Positions 17,345 to 25,666 of a stretch of 64,000 nucleotides of DNA are shown here, one piece after another. The DNA lies in contig NZ_JAEUAT010000004.1 of the NCBI RefSeq assembly GCF_019511525.1, positions 419,194 to 483,193 of the forward strand. Reading direction: 5' to 3'. Source of the DNA: Rhizobium cauense. Its GTDB lineage: Bacteria > Pseudomonadota > Alphaproteobacteria > Rhizobiales > Rhizobiaceae. The notes below the pieces were generated by a model. The model was not told the DNA's origin. It worked only from the letters and a program-made list of their open reading frames with translations, and searched no databases. The position numbers were made by a program, and so were the translations under genes. Numbering within the stretch: position 1 is the first letter of the stretch; each line of letters begins with the position of its first letter.

Positions 17345-18421
17345 TCAGCGATCCGTGGTGTTGCCGTCAATAATGTCGATGACGCTGTTCCATAGCGTGT
17401 CGACCTCAGCCATCGCATCAATGGGTACTATGCCTCCTCGCGCTGCTTCCAGCACAGCGTTAGCCATCGCGCCGACATCGGCTTGTGTTTCGACCAGGCG
17501 AATTGCGCCGCGGTCAATCAACTTCTGAAACAGGCGATGGTGGTTAAGGGCGTCATGGCGACGCGGCGCATTGACGACAACAGGCTTTCCGGAAAAGCTT
17601 GCGGCAAGCACGCTTGCCCGGCGTGCCGTCAGCCCCTCCGAGAAGAGATAGCAGAATACATCGATCTGTCTGAAAATACCGAACAGTTCTTCGGCATTTG
17701 CAACGTAGCCCGTGACGATCACCCGATCTGAAATGCCAAGCTGCTCAGCCAGCGCGTAGAAATCGCGCTCCACGTTGTCGGTTCCGCGAATGAAGGAACC
17801 GACAAACACGACGCCAACGTCGTGTCCAAGTGCCAAGAGGCGGGCTGCAACCTCTAGAACGGCCGTGGACTGCTTCTTCGGATAGATCGAGCCGAATTGC
17901 CCGAGCATGAACCGCCCGGCCTTTCGCTGCTCTTCGAGTGACCGAGCCAACGCTCCCTCACGCAATGCCACTGGTAGCGCAAGATTGGGAGGAATGGGTA
18001 TGATGCCGCGCCGACCGGTCGAGAGGGCAGACATTCGGCTTCTGGCGTATTCCGCCGCCACTTCTGGGGCCGAAAACAGGATCCGAGACGACATCATAAC
18101 AACCGGAGCCAAGACGAGGCGTCGCTTCCAGTCGAGAGCGTCCCACTCGTGCAGCACGATGGCAAGCTGTTTGCGCCGCAGGCGCGTGACGAGAGCCGCG
18201 GCGATCGGTTGCAGCAGTTTTCTTTTCCAGGCAACAACAGGAAAATTGATGATCGCCGCATCTGCTCCATCGAGTGCAGACTTCAAACGCAGGGTATCAC
18301 CGTCCAGAACGTGCTTGGCTCCGCGGTTCCCGAGCCGCGAAGCGGTTTGCCGGGCAAATTCCTCAACGCCGCAGGTTTGGGCAGCGTCAGAGACCAATGC
18401 GAGATAGCGTTGCTTGGGCAT
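17345..18421 (-). CDS. Glycosyltransferase, GT4-like (GT-B fold)
   Basis: A 358-residue cytoplasmic protein resembling glycosyltransferase family 4. An N-terminal Rossmann half (LALVSDAAQTCGVEEFARQTA; AIVLHEWDALDWKRR) is followed by a nucleotide-sugar-binding half with GQFGSIYPKKQ, VIVTGYV and the FSEGLTARRAS segment that stands for the E-x7-E region. The start at 18421 (MPKQRYLAL) was chosen; 14 extra upstream codons are rich in Arg/Ser/Cys and look non-coding. It lies alone on the minus strand between the glycanase and the WecB-like gene and should add a sugar to the polysaccharide repeat unit. Donor and acceptor are unknown. Confidence 0.75.
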   Translation of the reverse strand: MPKQRYLALVSDAAQTCGVEEFARQTASRLGNRGAKHVLDGDTLRLKSALDGADAAIINFPVVAWKRKLLQPIAAALVTRLRRKQLAIVLHEWDALDWKRRLVLAPVVMMSSRILFSAPEVAAEYARSRMSALSTGRRGIIPIPPNLALPVALREGALARSLEEQRKAGRFMLGQFGSIYPKKQSTAVLEVAARLLALGHDVGVVFVGSFIRGTDNVERDFYALAEQLGISDRVIVTGYVANAEELFGIFRQIDVFCYLFSEGLTARRASVLAASFSGKPVVVNAPRRHDALNHHRLFQKLIDRGAIRLVETQADVGAMANAVLEAARGGIVPIDAMAEVDTLWNSVIDIIDGNTTDR

Positions 18422-18806
18422 GCGGGACCTATGTGAGCAGGACGAACGGCGGCAGAACCGCATCGTGTAGATACCGTCTTTTGGTAAAGGGCGGCTTACA
18501 ATTTCCGGTCATCCGCCGTACCGGGGCGCCTGTGCGGCTGGTTGGGTCGGAGTTGATGCTGGCAAAGCCGGATGGAAATCGTAAAACCTGGTCGTGCGAC
18601 AAGTCACCACGATTGCTCGGAATGGTGGTGTGCCTCGATCCCAAGCAAAAACAGTAGGATGTGTGGCTCGCGATCATCAATCCAGCCAAGTTGCACACGC
18701 TGGCGATGTGCAGCAGAGGTTAACTATAGCGCGAGGTTTTGCAGCGATCACTCATCGAAACAGCTAATGATCGGCTTGAACCGATGCCTGTTTCGAAGGT
18801 GCGTGA
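18422..18806. other. Intergenic region between divergent glycosyltransferase genes
   Basis: About 385 bases separate two divergently read glycosyltransferase genes, so two promoters are expected here. Only low-quality short frames are open. No operator or hairpin stood out by eye. Confidence 0.4.
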
Positions 18807-19628
18807 ATGGCTAGACATAGCAGTGCGTCAGCCCATCTGAGTTATTCGATGACTGAGTGGCCGACGAACAGGCTCGGAAGCCTGCCTATTGTGCGGGCCG
18901 GGATGGAAGATTCGGCAGATGCCTTCGTTCGCCTGGCGTTGGAGCGCAGGGGCGCCGGTGGCCGGCCCTTCTATTCCACTTCGGCAAACGGACAGGTCAT
19001 CGCACTCTGCGAGCAAGATTCCAGCTTCCGCACAATGACCCGACAGGCCGACCAGATCCATGCCGACGGCATGTCGGTCGTACTCTTTTCGAAACTCTCC
19101 TCGACCAATCCACTCCCGGAGCGTGTTGCCACGACGGATCTCGTGCATGCGGTCGCTGCGCGTGCGGCGACGGCCGGCGTAAGTTTCTATTTTCTCGGCG
19201 CCAGCGAAGAGGTGAATGCCCGCGCAGTCGAAAACATGGCCAAAGCCTATCCTGGGCTTCACTTTGCCGGCCGTCGCAACGGCTACTTCGATCGTGCAGA
19301 GGAGGATGCAATTGTCGAGGCAATCAATGCGGCGGCTCCAGACATCCTCTGGATCGGCTTCGGCGTGCCTCTCGAGCAACAATTCGTTGTTCGCAACATC
19401 GACAGATTGCACAATGTCGGATTGATCAAGACCTCTGGTGGCCTTTTCGATTTTCTCGCCGGAAGCAAAAGCCGAGCCCCACAATGGATGCAGAAGCTGG
19501 GACTAGAGTGGCTCTACCGCATGCTGCTTGAGCCACGCCGGCTGGCCATACGCTACCTGACCAGTAATCCAGTCGCCATCTATGCCATGCTTCGACATTC
19601 GCTGCGGGCCATGGGCAAACGCAATTAA
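18807..19628 (+). CDS. WecB/TagA/CpsF-family glycosyltransferase (GT26)
   Basis: A 273-residue GT26 enzyme. These transfer hexosamine or hexuronic-type sugars onto lipid-linked intermediates. The family pattern is plain: FYSTSANGQVIALC, QADQIHADGMSVV, FYFLGASEEVNARA, DILWIGFGVPLEQQFV and the C-terminal GGLFDFLAGSKSRAPQWMQK, then LGLEWLYRMLLEPRRL. The start could be 18807 or the internal ATG at 18849 (MTEWPTNRL); the longer form is given because GAAGGTG precedes it. The next gene follows closely, implying an operon. Role: a step of repeat-unit assembly for the local polysaccharide. Confidence 0.9.
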   Translation: MARHSSASAHLSYSMTEWPTNRLGSLPIVRAGMEDSADAFVRLALERRGAGGRPFYSTSANGQVIALCEQDSSFRTMTRQADQIHADGMSVVLFSKLSSTNPLPERVATTDLVHAVAARAATAGVSFYFLGASEEVNARAVENMAKAYPGLHFAGRRNGYFDRAEEDAIVEAINAAAPDILWIGFGVPLEQQFVVRNIDRLHNVGLIKTSGGLFDFLAGSKSRAPQWMQKLGLEWLYRMLLEPRRLAIRYLTSNPVAIYAMLRHSLRAMGKRN

Positions 19629-19649
19629 CTGATGCAAGGAAGCGCGACG

Positions 19650-20519
19650 ATGGGCCCTTCGATCTCGCTCATCACACCGAGTTATCGCGGCGACCTCGAC
19701 AGTTGCCGGCTGCTCTGTGACTCGATCGACCGCTATGTGACGGGCTACGACGTACACTACATCGTGGTAGGTGACGAGGACGCCGAGGCATTTGCCGCTC
19801 TCGAGGGAGAGAGGCGCCGTGTCGTCGTCTCTTCCAGCTTGTTTCCGCCTCTTTGGCCGCTGCCGAAATGGCGCGGTCGTCGCTACTGGTGGGCGCCATT
19901 TCTCCGCTTACCAATCTATGGATGGCACCTCCAGCAATTGCGCAAGATCGCCATGACGTTGGCGCAGCCAAGCGAAAGGGTGATGTGCATCGATTCAGAC
20001 AACTGCTTTTGTCGTCCGCTCGACCTGAGTTTGGCTGCAACGGCACCCAGGCTTAGTCACTATGTTGCGCTTGGTGATGTCAATCAGTCGCGGCCAAGCC
20101 ATGTCCGGTGGTGGCAGAATGCGCACAGGTTGCTCGGCCTGAGCACCCCATCACTGCCTGGCGACGACTTCATCAGTCAGATGGTGCTTTGGGAGCGCAA
20201 GTCGGTTGAGGCAATGACGAAGCGTATCGAACGCGCAAGCAATCTGCCCTGGTGGCAGGCAATGGCGCGCATCAGGCACTTTTCAGAGTACCTAATCTAT
20301 GGCGTTGCTGTCGCGACCGATGCAGAGCTCGCCGAGCGACATGAGCGCGTCTCGCAAAGCCCCTGCCTGACCTACTGGCAGGGGCCGGCTCTCGACGGAG
20401 CCGGGCTTGCCGCGTTCGTGAAAGGATTGCGGGCTGACCAGACGACCATCGCTATCCAGTCGCATACGCGCACGCCAATCGAAGTGATCCGTGAGGTTGC
20501 GCTAGGCTCAGCGACCTAA
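19650..20519 (+). CDS. DUF6492-like putative glycosyltransferase
   Basis: A 289-residue protein that I place with the DUF6492 group of sugar-transferase-like proteins. It starts with a GT-A type strand (SISLITPSYRGDLDSCRLLCD), carries a DSD-type metal motif (MCIDSDNCF, about residue 115) and many Trp/Arg residues in the middle. The ATG at 19650 is 9 bases after AAGGA and fits better than the ATG at 19632. It follows the GT26 gene after 21 bases and converges with the GT2 gene, overlapping its 3' end by 4 bases. A glycosyltransferase role in the repeat unit is inference. Confidence 0.65.
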   Translation: MGPSISLITPSYRGDLDSCRLLCDSIDRYVTGYDVHYIVVGDEDAEAFAALEGERRRVVVSSSLFPPLWPLPKWRGRRYWWAPFLRLPIYGWHLQQLRKIAMTLAQPSERVMCIDSDNCFCRPLDLSLAATAPRLSHYVALGDVNQSRPSHVRWWQNAHRLLGLSTPSLPGDDFISQMVLWERKSVEAMTKRIERASNLPWWQAMARIRHFSEYLIYGVAVATDAELAERHERVSQSPCLTYWQGPALDGAGLAAFVKGLRADQTTIAIQSHTRTPIEVIREVALGSAT

Positions 20520-21451
20520 TTGCTTGCGCGGTACGGGGTTGGCAGGAAGCCAAGGCTCGCCAATGTGCGGCCAAGCGATACCAGAAGCGGATGGCTTGCC
20601 GGCAGCAGTCGCCAGGTTCGAATGAATAGCGCGATCGACCTTAAACCGCCGGCGCCGAGGCTGAGACCGTTCTTTGCAAAGACATGTACTGCCGAAGTGC
20701 TGTGAATCCGATCGATCACATAGTTGATGCTGCCTGTTCGTAGGGAGCGCGTCATCAGAAAGCGTGCCGAAACGCGTTCCTTGGGGACAAATTCCCTGAT
20801 AACGGCTTCGGCGCACCACCACGTACGGAAGCCTGCCTTACGGCACCGCGTAAAGAACTCCATATCGCCGCCGCCAAGAAAGTTGAAGCGAACATCGAAG
20901 AGTGGCGATTCGAGGCCCGCAAACACTCGGCGGCGTATGAGGCAATTGCCAGAGCCGTGGATTTGCGCAATGGCCCGTGTGGCTCCTTCTATAGAGCCAA
21001 AGAGCAGATGCTGGGTGACGGCGTCGGAAACGGGGACCTCGAACTGCCTTACTACAGGTCCGCCCACGATATCGGCGCTCTCACGCCGAGCGGTGTCGAC
21101 AATCGCGGCGAGCCAGCCTGGAAGAGCCATTTCATCGTCATCGATCATCAGCAAAAATTCGGCTTCCGGAAAAGCTGTCAAAGCTTCGCCAAATGCTCGA
21201 TTGATGGCGTGACAATTGCCCTGCTTTTCTTCTGTGAAAATCAGGAAAGGAACGTGCGTGGTGTCGAGATAGTCTTTGGCTTGCCGCGCGCCGGCCGGAT
21301 TGCTCCCGTCATTGTCGACGACGACTATGGCAAAGCGAAAATTGGTAGCTTGAGCGACGACAGATGTGAGAGTTCGTATCAGCCACGTCGGCCGCCGAAA
21401 CGTCGGGATGCAAATAACAGCCTCAACGGATCCCTTGCTTTCCTCAATCAT
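20516..21451 (-). CDS. Family 2 glycosyltransferase
   Basis: A 311-residue GT2 enzyme with the GT-A fold: AVICIPTFRRPTWLIRTLTSV at the N-terminus, VVVDNDGSNPAGA (first Asp), FLLMIDDDEMALPGWLAAIVD (DDD metal motif, about residue 98) and GGDMEFFTRCRKAGF (acceptor-site ED-like). A hydrophobic C-terminal stretch may touch the membrane. The start MIEESKG at 21451 has GAGG 6 bases upstream; an ATG 7 codons earlier (21472) is also possible. It probably belongs to the minus-strand operon with the Wzy-like and GumC-like genes. Confidence 0.85.
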   Translation of the reverse strand: MIEESKGSVEAVICIPTFRRPTWLIRTLTSVVAQATNFRFAIVVVDNDGSNPAGARQAKDYLDTTHVPFLIFTEEKQGNCHAINRAFGEALTAFPEAEFLLMIDDDEMALPGWLAAIVDTARRESADIVGGPVVRQFEVPVSDAVTQHLLFGSIEGATRAIAQIHGSGNCLIRRRVFAGLESPLFDVRFNFLGGGDMEFFTRCRKAGFRTWWCAEAVIREFVPKERVSARFLMTRSLRTGSINYVIDRIHSTSAVHVFAKNGLSLGAGGLRSIALFIRTWRLLPASHPLLVSLGRTLASLGFLPTPYRASN

Positions 21452-21545
21452 GCAAACCTCGATCAGCGACATGATATTGCCCGCTGGCGGCGGTGAAGCT
21501 GTAGTCGCGTTGCGGGCATTCTACAATCAGCCGTTAAGGACGAGG

Positions 21546-22907
21546 TTAACGGGGTTTTCCGAAGGGTGTCGAATTGATCGGAGACACTGGTCGAGCGGTG
21601 GCATTCAGTACCGGCAGGGCAGGTGCGCTATTGAGAAGACCTGCATTGGCCTGCAATCTCAAGCCGAAGACGGAGACAAGCATCGTAAACCAGATTGGCC
21701 CGCTGTTGCCAAAGAAAGGGCTCTCCAGGCAGGCGAGAAACAGAGAGAATAACCAGATACGCAAAAAAAGGCGCGTCAATACAATATCGTTCTTGCCTGC
21801 CAAAGCGCGACGCGCGTAGCCGACAGGTAGGATCACCAGCCAGATAACTGTCATTATGAGGGCGGGAACACCACCATTGATGAGTTGCTCGACGTAGCCA
21901 TTGTGGGAGTTCGCGGCCGTGACCGCCCAAGTGGTCATGGCTTGTCCACTGTTGAAAAGTGCCTCCGTCTGCCAGAACGACTGGAAGCCGTATCCGATAA
22001 TCGGTCGGTCGGCAATCGCAGAGAGAGCTAGGCGCCAGATCGAACCGCGATCGGTAAAGGTTGGGTCGATCCCTACAGCGGAAAGTAGGCCGCTGAAGGT
22101 CGGTGATACCGATGCTGTCAGCAAAATACCGTTTAGTCCGATCAGCCCGCCAACCAGAACGAGCGTGCCGAGCTTCGGCCAACGTTCGAATATCCAGGCA
22201 AGCAGCAGAATTGCAGGGAGCATCGCTGACGAGGTCTTTCCTCCAGCATGAAGAACGAAGAACGCTGCCGCCAACGCCATCATGAGGCCCAGTCGGGCAT
22301 ATTCACTCCTGGCGATGTAGAGGCTGAAGAACACAGCATAGACCATGGCAGCGGCGGCAACGTTCTTATGGCCGAAGTGGCCGCGCCAGTCACCGGCGAG
22401 CGACTGCTCCAGCGCATCCGATGCCTGATGAATCGAAAGACGTGGCAGGGCAAGGATACCGAAATAGGAAAGTCCGACCGCAAAGATCAGGCCGACGCAC
22501 ATCAGTTTTGCGAATTGCGTCTCGTTCTTGGGAATAAGGAGAACAGCATTGCTGCAGAGGCAGACAAGGATCGCAAAGACAATGCGCCTGAATGCTGCGC
22601 TCGGATCGCCTGCGAAGAGGCCGGTGAAGAGCAGCCACAGTAGCAGGCAGATCAGCAACCCGTGCGGCCGAAGCAACAAATGCCGCGCGGGATTTTGCAG
22701 CACCGCGACCAGCACCACGCCTGACATCGCGATCACAATCAACTGATTGAGCAGGTTGGAGCTTCCGCCATAGGGAGTGGACAGGCTGGCGGCGTTTGGA
22801 TCGGGGAAGGGGTTCAAACCAATCCAGAAGTAGCTGAAGACAGCCAGGAAAAGCACAGCGGCAAAGAAGGTGCCCTTGCCGGCGGTGTTAGCCCCTCCGT
22901 CACTCAT
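21546..22907 (-). CDS. Wzy/O-antigen-ligase-like polysaccharide polymerase (ExoQ-type)
   Basis: A 453-residue inner-membrane protein with about ten to twelve membrane segments and a large periplasmic loop (about residues 270-340, containing DRGSIWRLALSAIADRPIIGYGFQSF), the pattern of the Wzy_C/O-antigen ligase family. HNGYVEQLINGG is the conserved loop histidine region. The frame is open 87 codons further, but that part overlaps the GumC gene and is Arg/Ser-rich; MSDGGANTAGKG at 22907 gives an 8-base overlap with the upstream gene. It is expected to join repeat units into a polymer in the periplasm, working with the GumC-like protein and a Wzx flippase. Confidence 0.83.
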   Translation of the reverse strand: MSDGGANTAGKGTFFAAVLFLAVFSYFWIGLNPFPDPNAASLSTPYGGSSNLLNQLIVIAMSGVVLVAVLQNPARHLLLRPHGLLICLLLWLLFTGLFAGDPSAAFRRIVFAILVCLCSNAVLLIPKNETQFAKLMCVGLIFAVGLSYFGILALPRLSIHQASDALEQSLAGDWRGHFGHKNVAAAAMVYAVFFSLYIARSEYARLGLMMALAAAFFVLHAGGKTSSAMLPAILLLAWIFERWPKLGTLVLVGGLIGLNGILLTASVSPTFSGLLSAVGIDPTFTDRGSIWRLALSAIADRPIIGYGFQSFWQTEALFNSGQAMTTWAVTAANSHNGYVEQLINGGVPALIMTVIWLVILPVGYARRALAGKNDIVLTRLFLRIWLFSLFLACLESPFFGNSGPIWFTMLVSVFGLRLQANAGLLNSAPALPVLNATARPVSPINSTPFGKPR

Positions 22908-24381
22908 CTGCTTTGGTTCGGCACTGGAGGAGCCGGCGATAATCTCGCCACAAGCCCGAGAGAACTGCGAACGCAAGGCCAAGCCCAAGGCCGCCAATAG
23001 CGCCCGTACCCGCGAGGACGTAGCCACGCGGCGGGAAGCTGCGCGCCGTCGGTACGACTGCCGGCGAAACGATCCGCACGTTGGTCGTGTCGATTTGCTG
23101 GCGCTCAGCGGCTTCGCCGGCCCGCGCCATGAAGGCCTCATAGACGGTCGCCTTTGCGCGTGCCTCACGCTCCAGTTCGCGAAGGTGTATCTGCGCGGCG
23201 GTATCCTGGAAGACGGAGGATTTCATCTGGTTGGCTTGCGAGTTCAGCGCCTCGAGAGCCGATCGCGCCTGATCGAGTTCCGCCTTGGCAGCTTGCACGA
23301 TGCGTGCCGTCTCGGCGTCGATCTGCCCCTCCAGTGCCCGCAACTGCGGCTCGAGTGCGACGATCATTGGATGACGAGGTCCAAGAACCGCAGACTGAGA
23401 GGTGACGCGCTGGCGCAACGTGGAATATTGTGTGCGCAGCATTGTCATTGTTTCGGACTGCAGCGCCGACGCATTGAGGCGGTTCTTCGGGTTGGTCGAC
23501 ACAAGCTCGTTATAGCGCGATTGCGCCTGGATCAGACGGGCCTTCGCGTCGACCAACTGGGTGTTGGTCTGGTTCGACATCAGGCTGCTGACCAACTCCC
23601 CTGAGCTCGACTGCAGGCCCTGCTCGCGTTTGAAGGACTCAACGGCGGCTTCTGCCTTTGCGACGTCGGCCTTTAGGTCTCCAAGGCGTGCAAAGAGCGA
23701 GCTTGCCGCCCGACCGGCACCCTCGGATTCAGCTCTGGCAAGCTCTTCCTGAAAAGCGGTCGCTATGGCGTTGGTGATGGTCACCGACTTTGCCGGGCTT
23801 TGCGTCCACACGGCCACGTTGACGATAAAGGAGCGCTCATCGCGTCGGGCTGTCACGCGTTTTGCAAGCGCACGAAGCGCATCGCCAGCGGGGTCCTGCG
23901 ACGCCGGCGAAACGAACTCCGGATCGGCTTTGAGCTTCAGGTCGTCAATCACGCGCGTAAGGACGTTGCCGGATGTCAGGACACGCAGCTTGCTCTCAAC
24001 GTCGAGCAACTGGGTATCTCGCTGCATGCTCTGTGAAAAGATGTCGTCGGCAACGACCCGAAGGTTCGATGGATCGACCAGCAAATCGATGCCGGCCGTG
24101 AAGCGTGGCTTGACCACGAAGACGACCGCGTAGCCGGTGGCCGCCCCGAGGAAGGCACAGACCACGATCCAGACAAAGCCGCCACGCAACCAGTTAAGGA
24201 CACGCGCTAGGTCAAGCTGGAAGAGTTCCTGGAAGACTGCAGGGCTATGGCTTTCCCGCGCAGGGGGCTCGGCAACTCTCAGCACGGGTCGTGGGATCGC
24301 GGCGGCGTTCTCATCCCGGCTCGCTGTCCAGCCACGCGTACTGACGACCGGAGTTTGATGGCGGGGAGCGGCTTCGTACAT
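22900..24381 (-). CDS. GumC/Wzz-like chain length determinant protein
   Basis: A 493-residue polysaccharide co-polymerase. Two membrane segments (about residues 65-85 and 455-475) flank a long periplasmic part with a Wzz domain and an extended coiled coil (about 230-420, e.g. ARLIQAQSRYNELV and LRALEGQIDAETARIVQAAK). GPRHPMIVALEPQL is a typical GumC/EpsF motif. It ends soon after the second membrane helix, so there is no fused tyrosine kinase. It sets chain length and export together with an outer-membrane Wza/GumB partner, which is absent from this window. It is first in the minus-strand operon and divergent from the GH10 gene. Confidence 0.87.
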   Translation of the reverse strand: MYEAAPRHQTPVVSTRGWTASRDENAAAIPRPVLRVAEPPARESHSPAVFQELFQLDLARVLNWLRGGFVWIVVCAFLGAATGYAVVFVVKPRFTAGIDLLVDPSNLRVVADDIFSQSMQRDTQLLDVESKLRVLTSGNVLTRVIDDLKLKADPEFVSPASQDPAGDALRALAKRVTARRDERSFIVNVAVWTQSPAKSVTITNAIATAFQEELARAESEGAGRAASSLFARLGDLKADVAKAEAAVESFKREQGLQSSSGELVSSLMSNQTNTQLVDAKARLIQAQSRYNELVSTNPKNRLNASALQSETMTMLRTQYSTLRQRVTSQSAVLGPRHPMIVALEPQLRALEGQIDAETARIVQAAKAELDQARSALEALNSQANQMKSSVFQDTAAQIHLRELEREARAKATVYEAFMARAGEAAERQQIDTTNVRIVSPAVVPTARSFPPRGYVLAGTGAIGGLGLGLAFAVLSGLWRDYRRLLQCRTKADE

Positions 24382-24583
24382 GGCGGCGAGATCTGATTGA
24401 CATGGCGCAACAGCGCAAACTAATGGTTAAGAGACCTGATTTTCCTTAAGTATCCATTAATGGCAATTTCGAATGCCGCGTGCGCGCGTGGCAAGGTTTC
24501 GCTAGAAAGCAGACAGGCGAGGCTCTGTCCGCATGCGCGGTCGAAACCTGCTCCATTTAGACCCAATCCAAGGATGTTCATTC
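24382..24583. promoter_or_regulatory. Divergent promoter region of the GumC-like and GH10 genes
   Basis: A 200-base AT-richer spacer between two divergent polysaccharide transcripts. It holds a perfect CCATTAATGG palindrome (24454-24463) and a second TAATGG copy at 24421-24426. They could be sites for a shared exopolysaccharide regulator; which one is not readable. Confidence 0.35.
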
Positions 24584-25666
24584 ATGCGCAGGCGGGATTT
24601 TGTTGTCGGCGCACTTGGTGCTGGACTGGCATCTTCCGGCGGGTTCGATCCTTTCGTCTGGAACGCCTCAACCGCTAAGGCCGCAACAGCCCGAGGAAGG
24701 GTCCCCTATGGCGCGGCGGTGCGTACGGACTTGCTCGATACAGAGTTCGATTACAAGGCAGCGATCGTTGACCGTTGTCAGCTTGTCGTTGGTGAGGGCG
24801 GACTAAAATGGTTCGACCTGCGTCCGAGCCAGGAACAATTCGTGTTCGATCAGCCTGACCGTCTGATCGATTTCGCCGAAAAGAATGGCATGCAAATGCG
24901 TGGCCACACACTTGCATGGTACGGAGCGATGCCTGAATGGACCAAGACGATCGCCAGCGCGGCCGAAGCCGAGCGCGAGCTTGTCCATCACATCACCACA
25001 GTTGTCGCACGCTACCAGGGGCGGATCCCTAGCTGGGACGTCGTTAACGAGGCCATTGCAGAATATCCAGGGGACGGTACACCGATCCGCGATTCAATCT
25101 GGCAGGAGCGGCTCGGCAAACGCTACATCGAGCTGGCGTTTCGCACCGTATCGGCGATCGATCCCACAGCCCAGCTCGTCATCAACGACTACAACATCGA
25201 AAACCCGACATCGCAATGCCGTGATCGGCGTACCGCATTGCTCGACCTGCTGCGTGACCTCAAGGATCGCGACGTGCCTGTTCATGCTGTTGGAATCCAG
25301 GGGCACCTTCCAGGGGACCTCGAAATCGACAAGGACGGCCTGTCGAGGTTCATCGAGGAAGTGAAGGGAATGGAACTCGAGGTGCTCGTGACGGAGCTCG
25401 ACGTTATCGACAACAAGCTGCCGGCTCTGGAATATGATCGTGACCAGATGGTTGCCGCGCGTGCGCGCGATTTTCTATCCGCGATCTCTGACGTGACGCG
25501 GCCGAGCGCAATTCTTACCTGGGGCATCACCGACCGGTACACGTGGGTTCCGATTTGGTTCAAGCGCGATGACGGCAGGGCCAACCGTCCGCTGCCGCTG
25601 GATGCCGCCTGCAGACCGAAGGCGCTGATGAAGGTCATCAACGAATTCACGCGTGCGGCCGAATGA
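24584..25666 (+). CDS. GH10 endo-1,4-beta-xylanase-like glycosidase, Tat-exported
   Basis: A 360-residue glycoside hydrolase family 10 enzyme. The N-terminus MRRRDFVVGALGAGLASS is a twin-arginine signal. The acid/base Glu156 lies in WDVVNEAI and the nucleophile Glu271 in VTELDV; GHTLAWYG and HAVGIQGHL are further GH10 hallmarks. Length is usual for a single-domain GH10. The start at 24584 excludes 17 upstream codons without Tat features. The stop overlaps the Wzx flippase start by 4 bases (ATGA), so it is made with the polysaccharide export machinery. Trimming or clearing the organism's own polysaccharide in the periplasm is more likely than plant xylan use, but this is inference. Confidence 0.88.
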   Translation: MRRRDFVVGALGAGLASSGGFDPFVWNASTAKAATARGRVPYGAAVRTDLLDTEFDYKAAIVDRCQLVVGEGGLKWFDLRPSQEQFVFDQPDRLIDFAEKNGMQMRGHTLAWYGAMPEWTKTIASAAEAERELVHHITTVVARYQGRIPSWDVVNEAIAEYPGDGTPIRDSIWQERLGKRYIELAFRTVSAIDPTAQLVINDYNIENPTSQCRDRRTALLDLLRDLKDRDVPVHAVGIQGHLPGDLEIDKDGLSRFIEEVKGMELEVLVTELDVIDNKLPALEYDRDQMVAARARDFLSAISDVTRPSAILTWGITDRYTWVPIWFKRDDGRANRPLPLDAACRPKALMKVINEFTRAAE

